The position numbers and the translations under genes were made by a program. Source: Streptomyces actinomycinicus (GTDB taxonomy: Bacteria > Actinomycetota > Actinomycetes > Streptomycetales > Streptomycetaceae). From it: 64,000 bases of DNA. A model generated the notes under the pieces. The model did not search any database, was not told the DNA's origin, and saw nothing but the letters and a program-made list of their open reading frames with translations. Numbering within the stretch: the first letter of the stretch is position 1; each line of letters begins with the position of its first letter. Where the stretch lies: contig NZ_JAERRK010000001.1 of assembly GCF_016741775.1 (NCBI RefSeq), positions 124,001 through 188,000 on the forward strand, read 5' to 3'. Of this stretch, positions 8,582 to 17,254 are shown piece by piece.

Positions 8582-9469
8582 TCAGCCCTTGATCGCGCCC
8601 TGCATGATCCCGCCCACGATCTGCTTGCCGAACAGCAGGAAGGCGACCAGCAGCGGCAGCGTGCCCAGCAGCGCACCCGCCATGATCACCGCCTGGTCGG
8701 GGACGTATCCGGTGCCGAGCGAGTTCAGGGCCACCTGCACGGTCGGGTTCTGCTGGTTCAGCGCGATGATCGGCCACAGGAAGTCGTTCCAGGCGAACAC
8801 GAACGTCAGCAGGCCCAGTACCGCCATCGCCGGGCGTGCCGCCGGGAAGACCACGTGCCAGACGATCCGCAGGCTGCTCGCCCCGTCCACCCGGGCCGCC
8901 TCGATGAGTTCGGTGGGCAGCGCCTGGAGCAGGTACTGCCGCATGAAGAACGTGCCGAACGCGGTCACCAGGCTCGGCAGGACCACCGTCTGCAGCTGGT
9001 TCGACCAGCCCAGGTCCGACATCCACAGGTACAGCGGTACGACGGCGAGCTGCGGCGGGATCATCATCGTGCCGACGGTCAGCAGCAACAGCAGGCCGGA
9101 GAACCGGAACCGCAGCTTGGCGAAGGCGAAACCGGCCAGTGTGGAGAACAGGACCGTGCTCACCGTGATCGTGCCCGCCACGATCACCGAGTTGAACATC
9201 GCGGTGCCGAGCCCGGCCTGGTCCCAGGCCGCCCGGAGGTTCTCGAACAGGTTGCCGCCGAACCACAGCGGCGGCGGGGTCTGGGCCAGCCGGCGGTCGG
9301 TGCGGGAGGCCGCGATCGCCGTCCACACCAGCGGGGCCAGCGAGACCAGTGCGAAGACGGTCAGCACGACGTAGGTGAGCGGGCCCGCGTGCAGCTGCCG
9401 GCCCGCGCCCGTGCGGCCCCGGCGCCGCCGCTCCCGCGGCGCGGCACCCGGAATGGTCACTTCGGTCAT
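8582..9469 (-). CDS. cebG: Cello-oligosaccharide ABC transporter permease
   Basis: 295 residues with six predicted membrane helices and the MalG-type EAA loop (EAARVDGASSLRIVWHVVFPAARPA) at about 190-215, which docks the ATPase. It forms the membrane channel with CebF. Its ATG overlaps the cebF stop by four bases (ATGA), indicating translational coupling. No ATPase gene is present here; Streptomyces sugar importers of this class share the multi-use ATPase MsiK encoded elsewhere. Confidence 0.93.
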   Translation of the reverse strand: MTEVTIPGAAPRERRRRGRTGAGRQLHAGPLTYVVLTVFALVSLAPLVWTAIAASRTDRRLAQTPPPLWFGGNLFENLRAAWDQAGLGTAMFNSVIVAGTITVSTVLFSTLAGFAFAKLRFRFSGLLLLLTVGTMMIPPQLAVVPLYLWMSDLGWSNQLQTVVLPSLVTAFGTFFMRQYLLQALPTELIEAARVDGASSLRIVWHVVFPAARPAMAVLGLLTFVFAWNDFLWPIIALNQQNPTVQVALNSLGTGYVPDQAVIMAGALLGTLPLLVAFLLFGKQIVGGIMQGAIKG

Positions 9470-10491
9470 TGGGACTTCCTCAGCCGTCGGGTGAGCAGCA
9501 GGTTGACCGCGGCGACGATCAGCAGGACCAGGAACATCGACCAGGCGATCGCGGACGCCTTCCCGAGGTTGCCGATGATCCAGCCCTGGTCGTACATGTA
9601 CAGGCCGAGCGTCTGGAACTGGTGCTCGGAGCCGCCCTTGGAGCCGCTGACACCGCCGAACAGCAGCGGCTCGCCGAAGAGCTGGGTGGCGCCGATGGTG
9701 GAGACGACGACCGTGAACAGGATCGTCGGCCGCAGCTGCGGGACGGTGACGTGCCGGAACTGCTGCCAGCGGTTGGCTCCGTCGATCGCCGCCGACTCGT
9801 ACAGATCGGCCGGGATCGCCTGCATGGCGGCCAGGTAGATCAGCGCGTTGTAGCCGGTCCACCGCCAGATCACGACGGACGACACCGCGAACTGCGAACC
9901 CCAGTCGGACTCACGCCAGTTGACGGGATCGACGCCGAAGAAGTGCAGGATCCAGTTGACCATGCCGCCGTCCCACGAGTACAGCAGCGTGAACACCAGC
10001 GTCGCCGCGGCCACGGAGGTGGCGTACGGGGTCAGCATCACGACCCGCCACACGGTCGAGCCGCGCAGCCGGTAGTTGAGCAGGTGGGCGAGACCGAGCG
10101 CCGCCAGCAGCTGCGGCACGGTCGAGATCACGCCGATGGTGAGGGTGTTCCCGAGGGCGTTCCAGAAGAAGTCCGAGGACCACAGGTTCTCGTAGTTGCC
10201 CAGGCCCGCCCAGGTCTGGTGGTCCAGAGCCGACAGCTGCACGTGGTGCAGCGAGTACCAGGCGGTGTACAGCAGCGGGACCAGGGTGAACGCCCCGAAG
10301 AGGACGAAGAAGGGGGCCACGAACGCGTACGGCGACGCCTTCATGTCCCAGCGGTACAGCCGGCTGCGCCAGGAGGCGGCGCCCGCCGGCCCTCCGCGAC
10401 CACGAGCGCCCCGGGCCGCGCCCGGCGGGGTGCCGGGCGCGGCCTCGGCGCTCGACGCGGTGTGCGCGAGAGCCTGCTTGGAGACGCTCAC
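9466..10491 (-). CDS. cebF: Cello-oligosaccharide ABC transporter permease
   Basis: 341 residues. An Ala/Gly/Arg-rich cytoplasmic N-terminus of about 50 residues precedes six helices of the MalF/UgpA type. The EAA-like loop reads ESAAIDGANRWQQFRHVTVPQLRPT. It pairs with CebG. The gene overlaps both cebE upstream and cebG downstream by four bases. Confidence 0.93.
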   Translation of the reverse strand: MSVSKQALAHTASSAEAAPGTPPGAARGARGRGGPAGAASWRSRLYRWDMKASPYAFVAPFFVLFGAFTLVPLLYTAWYSLHHVQLSALDHQTWAGLGNYENLWSSDFFWNALGNTLTIGVISTVPQLLAALGLAHLLNYRLRGSTVWRVVMLTPYATSVAAATLVFTLLYSWDGGMVNWILHFFGVDPVNWRESDWGSQFAVSSVVIWRWTGYNALIYLAAMQAIPADLYESAAIDGANRWQQFRHVTVPQLRPTILFTVVVSTIGATQLFGEPLLFGGVSGSKGGSEHQFQTLGLYMYDQGWIIGNLGKASAIAWSMFLVLLIVAAVNLLLTRRLRKSQ

Positions 10492-11813
10492 TGGCCGAGC
10501 ACGTCCTTGATCTCCTTGGACGCGGCGTCCCAGCCCTGCGCGGGGGACTTGCCCTTCTGCTCGACCTGGAGGATGCCGATGTCACTGATCGCGTTGTCGA
10601 TCGGCTTGTCCTTGGGGCCGAGGGGCTGTGAGGGGATGGTCTTCGCCGAGTCGGAGAAGATCCGGGTGAGCGGGGCGCCCGAGAAGTACGCCGTGGTCTC
10701 GGGCTGCGGCTTCAGGCTCGGGTACACCGACGGGGTCGACGGGAAGCTGGCCTGCTTGGCGAAGACCTTCGCCTGCTGCTCGGGTGCGGTCAGCCACTTC
10801 GCCAGCGCGACGGCCTCCTTCTGGTGCCTGCTCGCGGTCGGCACGCCGAGGAAGGAGCCGCCCCAGTTGGACGCCGCCGGTGCCGCGGCCACGTCCCACT
10901 TGCCCTTGCCGGAGTCGCCGGACTTCTGCTCGATGTAGCCGATCATCCAGGCCGGACAGGCGACGGAGGCGAAGGTGCCGTTGGCGAAGCCCTGGTCCCA
11001 CGTCGGGTCGAACTGCTTCAGCTTCGCCGACATGTCGCTCGTGGCGACGGTCATGGCGGTGTCCCACGCCTTCTTCACGCCCGCGGACTTGTCCCAGACG
11101 ACGTTGCCGTCCTTGTCGTAGTACCGCTCGCTCGCGCCGCCGACCGCCGCGTTGTAGACGGAGGCGGCCGAGTCCACGAACTTGGTGCCCGCGGGTGCCT
11201 TCTTCATGTACTGCTTGCCCACCTCGACGTACTTGCTCCAGTCGCCCTTCCACATCTCGGCGAGCTTGGTGCGGTCGGTCGGCAGTCCGGCCTTCTGGAA
11301 GAGGTCCTTGCGGTAGCAGACGGCCATCGGCCCGGTGTCGGTGCCGAGCCCGATGAGCTTGCCGTCCGCGGTGGTGGCCTGGGCGTTCTTCCAGTCCAGC
11401 CACTGGGACTTGTCGACCTCCTTGCCGAGGTCCGTGAACTTGGCGGCCTGGGTCTGCACGGCCTCGGTGATGTTGCCGATCTCTATGGCCTCGATGTCGT
11501 CCGTGCCGGAGCCGGCCTGCAGGCGGGTGAGCACCTTCGGCCAGTAGACATCGGTACGGGTGGTGACGTTCTCCTTGATGCTGATGTCCTTGTGGAGCTT
11601 CATGTACTCGTCGTAGAGGCCGGCCTGCTTGTAGCCGAAGACGCCGAAGGTGCCGATGGTCAGCGTGATCCTGCCACTGCCGTTGCCGCCGTCCGAGTGG
11701 TCCGACGAGCCGTCGTCCGAGTCCTCGGCGCAGCCGGCCAGCAGCCCCGTGGTCAGGGCGGCGACGGCCGCGAGGGCCATCAGCCGATGGGACCGGCGGA
11801 TGCTCGTGCGCAT
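10488..11813 (-). CDS. cebE: Cellobiose/cellotriose-binding lipoprotein
   Basis: 441 residues. A lipoprotein signal with lipobox LLAGC puts the acylated cysteine at residue 28, followed by an acidic/Ser linker and a type 1 extracellular solute-binding domain (SBP_bac_1 family). It captures cello-oligosaccharides outside the membrane for CebFG. It is the first gene of the cebEFG-bglC unit. A perfect CebR palindrome lies about 120 bases before its start. Substrate assignment rests on synteny with cebR and bglC rather than on binding residues. Confidence 0.93.
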   Translation of the reverse strand: MRTSIRRSHRLMALAAVAALTTGLLAGCAEDSDDGSSDHSDGGNGSGRITLTIGTFGVFGYKQAGLYDEYMKLHKDISIKENVTTRTDVYWPKVLTRLQAGSGTDDIEAIEIGNITEAVQTQAAKFTDLGKEVDKSQWLDWKNAQATTADGKLIGLGTDTGPMAVCYRKDLFQKAGLPTDRTKLAEMWKGDWSKYVEVGKQYMKKAPAGTKFVDSAASVYNAAVGGASERYYDKDGNVVWDKSAGVKKAWDTAMTVATSDMSAKLKQFDPTWDQGFANGTFASVACPAWMIGYIEQKSGDSGKGKWDVAAAPAASNWGGSFLGVPTASRHQKEAVALAKWLTAPEQQAKVFAKQASFPSTPSVYPSLKPQPETTAYFSGAPLTRIFSDSAKTIPSQPLGPKDKPIDNAISDIGILQVEQKGKSPAQGWDAASKEIKDVLGQ

Positions 11814-11931
11814 TGCGTCCTCCTGTTGCCTGACGTGCCGACCCCCCGGCCGACTACATGGAAATCGGGCCCGTTCGTACTCGCTGCGGCTCGGGCGGGG
11901 AACGTGCGGGATGTGTAGGTGTCAGGTAGCG

Positions 11932-11945
11932 TGGGAGCGCTCCCA
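11932..11945. promoter_or_regulatory. Perfect CebR operator between cebE and cebR
   Basis: TGGGAGCGCTCCCA is a perfect 14-bp palindrome in the 385-base gap between divergent cebE and cebR (11814-12198). It matches the known CebR box. The rest of the gap shows no gene; a weak -10-like TAGATT lies at 12155-12160 before cebR. Confidence 0.92.
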
Positions 11946-12198
11946 CAAGTGATGTGTTGAAGAGTCGTCGGTTCCCGTCGGGGTGTCAAGAGAGCGGACG
12001 GGGCCAACCGCCTTCAGTTATCGGGACGTTAACCGGCACTCCGCCCGGACGGCCCGGCCCGTGCCGGCCGCCCGTCACGCGGGGCGGGCAGGAGCGTCCC
12101 CGGGGCCCCGGCCGCGGGCCCGCGGCGCGGGTCGGGCCCGGCCGACGGCACTGTTAGATTCCAGCCGGAACAGGACGACGGCGAGAAAGGCGGAGCCC

Positions 12199-13254
12199 AT
12201 GGCAAGCCACGGAGGGCGGGGCCGGAGCGGGGGACGGCCCACGCTCGAAGAGGTCGCCGCCCGGGCCGGGGTCGGGCGGGGCACGGTCTCCCGGGTGATC
12301 AACGGCTCGCCCCGGGTCAGTGACGCCACCCGCGCCGCGGTCGAGGCGGCCGTCGCCGAACTCGGTTACGTCCCGAACACCGCGGCCCGCGCGCTCGCGG
12401 CCAACCGCACCGACGCCATCGCCCTGGTCGTCCCCGAGCCGGAGACCCGGTTCTTCGCCGAACCCTACTTCTCGGACATGCTGCGCGGTGTCGGTGCCGA
12501 ACTCTCCGACACCGAGATGCAGTTGCTGCTCATCTTCGCCGGCAGCGACCGTGAACGGCAGCGCCTGGCGCAGTACCTGGCGGCCCACCGGGTCGACGGC
12601 GTCCTGCTGGTCTCGGTGCACGCCGACGATCCCCTGCCCGATCTCCTGGGCCAGCTGGAGATCCCGGCCGTGATCAGCGGCCCGCGCTCGGCGGCCGAGT
12701 CGCTCACCTCGGTGGACTCGGACAACTACGGCGGGGCCCGCTCGGCGGTGGAGCACCTGCTGGCCGGGGGCCGCCGCCGGGTCGCGCACATCACCGGCCG
12801 TCTGGACGTCTACGGCGCCCAGCGCCGCGTCGACGGCTACCGCGACGCGCTGCGCGACGCGGGCCGTACGGCGGACGAACTCCTGGTCGAGCCGGGGGAC
12901 TTCACGGAGGAGGGCGGCCGGCGCGCGATGACGGCCCTGCTCGCCCGGCACCCGGACCTGGACGCGGTCTTCGCCGGCTCGGACGTGATGGCGGCGGGCG
13001 CCCGGCAGGTGCTCCGCGAGGCGGGCCGCCGTATCCCGGACGACGTGGCCCTGGTCGGCTACGACGACTCGGCCATCGCCCGCCACATGGACCCGCCCCT
13101 CACCAGCGTCCGCCAGCCCATCGAGGAGATGGGCCGCGCCATGATCGACCTGCTCCTCACGGAGATCGCCGACCGCCGCCCGGCCGTCTCCCGAGGCCTG
13201 GACCGGCGCCGGGCGGTCCTGCCGACCGAGCTGGTGGTGCGGGCGTCGTCGTGA
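12199..13254 (+). CDS. cebR: LacI-family repressor of cello-oligosaccharide use
   Basis: 351 residues. The N-terminal HTH (about 13-60: TLEEVAARAGVGRGTVSRVINGSPRVS) is of LacI type with the hinge helix AARALAANRT. The periplasmic-binding-like effector domain (about 70-345) contains VDGVLLVS, AVFAGSDVMAAGA and VGYDDSAIARHMDPPLTSVRQP. It should repress cebEFG and bglC by binding the 14-bp palindromes and let go on binding cellobiose or cellotriose. ATG at 12199 follows GAGAAAGGCGGAG. In plant-pathogenic streptomycetes CebR also gates toxin genes; none are in this window. Confidence 0.93.
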   Translation: MASHGGRGRSGGRPTLEEVAARAGVGRGTVSRVINGSPRVSDATRAAVEAAVAELGYVPNTAARALAANRTDAIALVVPEPETRFFAEPYFSDMLRGVGAELSDTEMQLLLIFAGSDRERQRLAQYLAAHRVDGVLLVSVHADDPLPDLLGQLEIPAVISGPRSAAESLTSVDSDNYGGARSAVEHLLAGGRRRVAHITGRLDVYGAQRRVDGYRDALRDAGRTADELLVEPGDFTEEGGRRAMTALLARHPDLDAVFAGSDVMAAGARQVLREAGRRIPDDVALVGYDDSAIARHMDPPLTSVRQPIEEMGRAMIDLLLTEIADRRPAVSRGLDRRRAVLPTELVVRASS

Positions 13255-13454
13255 CCGGGCCGCCGGCGCCGGGCGGTACCGCCGCCGGGCGCCGGGGCGG
13301 GGGCGGAACGGCGGCCTCCGGGTCGGGGGACGAACAGCGGCCTCCGGGGCGGGGGCCGTGCCGGCGAGGGGGCGGGCCTCCGCTGAACGCCGCGGTCTGC
13401 TCGCGCTGCTGGAGGAGGTGCCGCTGCGCGGTGGGCCGGCGCGGACACAAAAGA

Positions 13455-13495
13455 ATCAGCCGGTGACCCGTCTTTCGACGGAGTCACCGGCTGAT
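13455..13495 (-). terminator. Terminator after tRNA-His
   Basis: A perfect 13-bp stem (ATCAGCCGGTGAC paired with GTCACCGGCTGAT) with an internal CCGTC...GACGG hairpin, directly after the tRNA on the minus strand, with AT-rich bases following. The preceding stretch 13255-13454 shows no gene. Confidence 0.8.
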
Positions 13496-13502
13496 CACTC
13501 AG

Positions 13503-13576
13503 GGTGAGTGACGGGACTTGAACCCGCGACTTCCTGGACCACAACCAGGTGCTCTACCAGCTGAGCTACACCCACC
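13503..13576 (-). tRNA. tRNA-His (anticodon GTG)
   Basis: Read on the minus strand it gives an acceptor stem GTGGGTG/CACTCAC, the D-arm TAGCTCAGCTGGTAGAGC, anticodon loop with GTG between paired CCTGG and CCAGG, and the T-arm GCGGGTTCAAGTCCCGT. The extra 5' G opposite the discriminator C is the histidine identity element. CCA is not encoded. Confidence 0.96.
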
Positions 13577-13690
13577 ATGACCGGCGGTCGAACTTGTCGT
13601 TTCCCCGACCGGCCGAGAAGAAGTCTACAGGGTCCGAAGGGGTGCTCGCGCACACCTTTTCGCGCGGGCCGCCGAGCGGACCCTGGCGGG

Positions 13691-14293
13691 CTACTGCGCG
13701 GGCAGGACGTGCTTCGCCGCGATCGCCTTCGCGGTGTCGGAGTCCGGGCCGGGCTGCGGGACGAAGACGGCCTCGCGGTAGTAGCGCAGCTCGGCGATCG
13801 ACTCGCGGATGTCGGCGAGGGCCCGGTGGTTGCCGTTCTTCTCGGGGCTGTTGAAGTACGCCCGCGGGTACCAGCGGCGGGCCAGCTCCTTGATCGAGGA
13901 CACGTCGACGATCCGGTAGTGGAGGTAGTCCTCAAGCGTCGGCATGTCGCGCAGCAGGAAGCCGCGGTCGGTGCCGACGGAGTTGCCGCACAGCGGGGCC
14001 TTGCCGGGCTCCTTGACGTGCTCGCGGACATAGGCGAGTACCTGCTCCTCGGCCTCCGCCAGCGTCGTGCCGTTCTCCAGCTCGGCGAGCAGCCCGGACG
14101 CGGTGTGCATCTGACGCACCACCTCCGGCATCGTCTCCAGTGCCCGGGCAGGCGGCCGGATGACGATGTCCACCCCCTCGCCGAGTACGTTCAGCTCGGA
14201 GTCGGTGACGAGGGCGGCCACCTCGATGAGCGCGTCGTCGGACAGCGAGAGGCCGGTCATCTCGCAGTCGATCCACACCATGCGATCGTTCAT
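13691..14293 (-). CDS. ornA: Oligoribonuclease
   Basis: 200 residues, single DEDDh exonuclease domain. Metal-binding Asp9 and Glu11 (WIDCEMTG), the middle motif [11 protein letters not shown], and His156/Asp161 ([11 protein letters not shown]) are all present. It degrades 2-5 nucleotide RNAs and the linear pGpG derived from c-di-GMP. It lies directly downstream of adpA on the same strand but behind a strong stem-loop, so it probably also has its own promoter. Placement next to adpA is conserved in streptomycetes. Confidence 0.96.
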   Translation of the reverse strand: MNDRMVWIDCEMTGLSLSDDALIEVAALVTDSELNVLGEGVDIVIRPPARALETMPEVVRQMHTASGLLAELENGTTLAEAEEQVLAYVREHVKEPGKAPLCGNSVGTDRGFLLRDMPTLEDYLHYRIVDVSSIKELARRWYPRAYFNSPEKNGNHRALADIRESIAELRYYREAVFVPQPGPDSDTAKAIAAKHVLPAQ

Positions 14294-14367
14294 GCGACCA
14301 CCCTAAAGCGGACCTGTGCTTTTGTGGTCCCCCTGTGCCGGTGCCGGGGTCTGCCGGCCCCACGGGA

Positions 14368-14401
14368 AAGAGGTGGGCGAGCCGGTGCTCGCCCACCTCT
14401 T
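14368..14401 (-). terminator. adpA terminator
   Basis: A perfect 15-bp stem, AAGAGGTGGGCGAGC and GCTCGCCCACCTCTT, with a 4-base loop, starts 9 bases beyond the adpA stop and is followed on the minus strand by TTCCC. Confidence 0.85.
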
Positions 14402-14410
14402 GCGGTGACC

Positions 14411-15625
14411 TCAGTTGCCGCTGCGCGGCCCCGGCAGCAGGCCCACCGCGCCGGCCGCCGTACGACGGCTCTGCATCGGCACCCCGCTGTCCGGGTGCAG
14501 CACGGGCACGTGGCCCATCGGCCCGGGCCCGCCCGCCAGACCCGGCGGTGGGCCCGGCTGGCCGGGTTGCGGCATCGCCGCCTCCGGCTCACCCGGCTTG
14601 TCGCCCTGCGGCCTGCGGGCCCGGTAGGCGGCGCGGTAGGCGGCGGGGGACGAGCCGAGCTGGCGGCGGAAGTGCCCGCGCAGCGCGACCGGTGAGCGGA
14701 AGCCGCAGCGGCCCGCCACCTCGTCCACCGAGTAGTCCGACGTCTCCAGCAGCCGCTGCGCCTGGAGCACCCGCTGTGTGATGAGCCACTGCAGCGGAGC
14801 GCTTCCGGTGAGCGAGCGGAACCGGCGGTCGAACGTGCGGCGGCTCATATAGGCGCGTGCCGCCAGTGTCTCCACGTCGAACTGCTCGTGGAGGTGTTCC
14901 AGCGCCCAGGCGACGACCTCGGCCAGCGGGTCGGCGCCGATCTCCTCCGGTAAAGACCGGTCCAGGTAGCGTTCCTGCCCGCCCGACCGGCGTGGCGGGA
15001 CCACCAGGCGGCGGGCCAGCGCGCCGGCCGCCTCGTTGCCGTGGTCCGTCCGCACGATGTGGAGGCAGAGGTCGATCCCGGCCGCCGTGCCCGCCGACGT
15101 CAGCACATCGCCGTCGTCGACGAACAGCTCCCGTGGATCGACGTGCACCGACGGATAGCGCTTGGCCAGCGTCGGCGCGTACATCCAGTGGGTGGTCGCC
15201 GGGCGTCCGTCCAGCAGTCCGGCCGCGGCGAGCACGAAGGCGCCCGTGCACAGCCCGACGATGCGGGCGCCTTCCTCGTGTGCCCGGCGCAGCGCGTCCA
15301 GCGCCTCCTCCGGCGGCGGCGAGGTGATCGAACGCCAGGCCGGTACGACGACCGTCCCGGCGCGTGAGATCGCCTCCAGCCCATGCGGTGCGGTGAGTTC
15401 CAGGCCCCCTGTGGTCCGCAGCGGGCCTTCCTCGCCGGCACACACCAGAAGGCGGTAGCGCGGCACGCCGGCGTCCTGGCGGTCAATCCCGAACACCGAC
15501 AGCGGAATGGAACTCTCGAAGATGGGGCCGCCGCTGAACAGCAGCACCGCGACGATCTCCTTGCGGCGTCGTCCGGAGAGTTTCCGGACGCCGGCATCCT
15601 GCGTGGCAGTGGAGTCGTGGCTCAT
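14411..15625 (-). CDS. adpA: AdpA, AraC/XylS-family master developmental regulator
   Basis: 404 residues, as in other AdpA proteins. The N-terminal DJ-1/PfpI-like dimerisation domain (about 25-195) includes GLCTGAFVLAAAGLLDG. The C-terminal AraC DNA-binding domain (about 235-330) carries two HTHs, with MSRRTFDRRFRSLTG and the recognition block CGFRSPVALRGHFRRQLGSSPAAYR. A Gly/Pro-rich tail follows. A TTA leucine codon (residue 225, bases 14951-14953) sits in the linker between the domains, exactly where bldA controls adpA in other streptomycetes. It activates morphological and secondary-metabolism genes. Start 15625 places MSHDSTATQD at the N-terminus; the 360-base upstream gap is regulatory. 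Confidence 0.97.
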   Translation of the reverse strand: MSHDSTATQDAGVRKLSGRRRKEIVAVLLFSGGPIFESSIPLSVFGIDRQDAGVPRYRLLVCAGEEGPLRTTGGLELTAPHGLEAISRAGTVVVPAWRSITSPPPEEALDALRRAHEEGARIVGLCTGAFVLAAAGLLDGRPATTHWMYAPTLAKRYPSVHVDPRELFVDDGDVLTSAGTAAGIDLCLHIVRTDHGNEAAGALARRLVVPPRRSGGQERYLDRSLPEEIGADPLAEVVAWALEHLHEQFDVETLAARAYMSRRTFDRRFRSLTGSAPLQWLITQRVLQAQRLLETSDYSVDEVAGRCGFRSPVALRGHFRRQLGSSPAAYRAAYRARRPQGDKPGEPEAAMPQPGQPGPPPGLAGGPGPMGHVPVLHPDSGVPMQSRRTAAGAVGLLPGPRSGN

Positions 15626-15756
15626 ACTGCTAAGCCCCCCTCGGTGGTCGCGGCTCCTCGGTTGTGTCGCTCCTGCACGTTTCCCCTCGGTCCTGCACGA
15701 GTCCCCCGCCGTAAAGACAGTCAAGATCGAATTTACTGGCTCCCGCGATCGCACGG

Positions 15757-15766
15757 TGGCCAGTTC
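15757..15766 (+). promoter_or_regulatory. AdpA-like binding site upstream of adpA
   Basis: TGGCCAGTTC fits the AdpA consensus TGGCSNGWWY at all ten positions, about 130 bases before the adpA start. A 9-of-10 match, TGGCGTGAAG, lies at 15797-15806. AdpA is known to autoregulate in S. griseus; here this is inferred from sequence only. Confidence 0.45.
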
Positions 15767-15800
15767 CCCACGCGGCACATTGTCGACATGACAACTTGGC

Positions 15801-15817
15801 GTGAAGCATTCGATCAC
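15801..15817. promoter_or_regulatory. BldD-like box upstream of adpA
   Basis: GTGA and TCAC are separated by nine bases, resembling the BldD inverted repeat AGTGA-n-TCACC. adpA/bldH is a known BldD target in other streptomycetes. The gap 15626-15985 shows no gene. Confidence 0.4.
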
Positions 15818-15985
15818 GAAGCGTTGCACTCGTGAGCCGTGCAGGGAAGTGCGCCTTGTCGCAGTGGCCAAACCGCGTAGGGTGCGCAGCGGCCCGTAGA
15901 CCCTTTCCGTGCAGGTGGAACGGGGGTTGGGGGGTGGTTCGGACCCCTCCTGGCCGATATCCAGAAGTTGGCTGAAAACCAGCGT

Positions 15986-16273
15986 TCAGAGGTGCGGAAA
16001 CCGGTCAGTCGACCGGTGTCTGCCCCCGGGTGTGACGTCCGCCTCTTTGCGTGGCGCAACGCTCGCCCCCCGCTCGGAGCGGCGCAGCAGCACCCGGCAG
16101 GCCGCCGTGACGGCGGCGAGGCCCAGCGCCGCGCCCGCGGCGCCGGCCAGCGAGGTGCCGTACCAGACGAGGACCACCGGCACGAGGACGCAGCTGAAGG
16201 CGGCCCAGCGGATCACATCGCTCACGGTGTCCGGCGTGGGGTGCGGGTCGCGAGGGGATCGGGGTCCGGGCAT
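15986..16273 (-). CDS. Small integral membrane protein of unknown function
   Basis: 95 residues with two predicted helices (about 22-42, IRWAAFSCVLVPVVLVWYG, and about 45-65, LAGAAGAALGLAAVTAAC) and a basic C-terminal tail. The ATG at 16273 is chosen because AGGGAG lies 6 bases upstream; an in-frame GTG at 16300 lacks one. No family recognised. It is transcribed toward adpA across the adpA regulatory gap. Confidence 0.6.
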   Translation of the reverse strand: MPGPRSPRDPHPTPDTVSDVIRWAAFSCVLVPVVLVWYGTSLAGAAGAALGLAAVTAACRVLLRRSERGASVAPRKEADVTPGGRHRSTDRFPHL

Positions 16274-16600
16274 CTCGTACTCCCTGTGGCGGCGGTTCAC
16301 CGGGGTTCAACGTCCGTCCCACCGGTCGGTCACCGGCCGCGCATCTGTGAATCCCGCGCAAACCGCCTGTACGGGGCAGCAACCATTGCGTTACGGGCGC
16401 GGCTCGTGCATGCTCCGGTGAACCCCTACGGACACCGGGGGACCGCTTACGGAGCGTGCGCGGGATCTGGGCTCAGGAGGCGTGCCGCCGTACCCTTGGG
16501 GGTATGGGGTTGGGAAGATGTTTCCCGGACACAGCTCCGCCGCACGCTTTTGACGCACACTGTCGTCCCGCCCATAAAGGATCACAACGCCGAGACAGTC
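16274..16600. other. Gene-free divergent spacer
   Basis: No credible coding region, RNA gene or operator is recognised in this 327-base gap between the divergent small membrane protein and the universal stress protein. It must hold the promoters of both. Confidence 0.5.
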
Positions 16601-17128
16601 ATGGCCGGTCACGAATTCTTCGAACCCGCGGACCGCAAGCGGCCGGTCGCCGATCCCACGGCGGCCGACCCCCTGGCGGCGGCAGAGTCGCGCCCGTCCT
16701 GCGACCCCGCCTTCCGGCACGGAGTCGTCGTCGGTTTCGACGGCTCCACCTCCAGTGAGCGCGCCCTCGCCTACGCGATCGGCATGGCCCACCGCTCCGG
16801 CTCCGGCCTGATCATCGTCCATGTCGCCAACCGGCTCCCCACCACCGTGTGGGCCGGCTGCGAGCCGCCCGTCTTCGTCGACGTGCCCGACCACCGCACC
16901 GAGGTGCTGGGCCTCGAGCTGGCCTGTGCGGACTATCTGGCCGAGGTGCCCTGGATCCTGGTCGAGCGGGGCGGTGACATCTGCCACGAACTCGAAGAGG
17001 TGGGGCGGGAGTACGAGGCCGACGCGATCGTCGTGGGCTCCACGCACGGCATCGTCGGCAGGATCTTCGGCTCCGTCGCCGGGCGGCTCGCCAAGCGGGC
17101 GAAGCGGCCCGTGATCGTCATCCCCTAG
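16601..17128 (+). CDS. Universal stress protein (single USP domain)
   Basis: 175 residues. An N-terminal extension of about 40 residues precedes one USP domain beginning VVVGFDGSTSSERAL. The nucleotide-binding signature GSTHGIVGRIFGSVAGRL followed by PVIVIP matches ATP-binding USPs (G-2x-G-9x-G-S/T type). A cytosolic stress or dormancy role is family knowledge. No redox or kinase partner is adjacent. The start is the ATG at 16601. Confidence 0.88.
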   Translation: MAGHEFFEPADRKRPVADPTAADPLAAAESRPSCDPAFRHGVVVGFDGSTSSERALAYAIGMAHRSGSGLIIVHVANRLPTTVWAGCEPPVFVDVPDHRTEVLGLELACADYLAEVPWILVERGGDICHELEEVGREYEADAIVVGSTHGIVGRIFGSVAGRLAKRAKRPVIVIP

Positions 17129-17254
17129 GCACCTCACGCCTCGTCAAGTCCCTTTGTGCACCCTTGAACTACTCGCGCGTACTAGGTGTTTGTGCTCTTG
17201 TGAAGGGCATATACCGGTCACCGCACAACTGCACATGCATGAAGGGAGCCCGCC

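Noticed and set aside
13503..13576. tRNA-His as integration site of an element
   Set aside because: Flanking genes (cebR, ornA) are ordinary core genes and no integrase or duplicated tRNA end is near.
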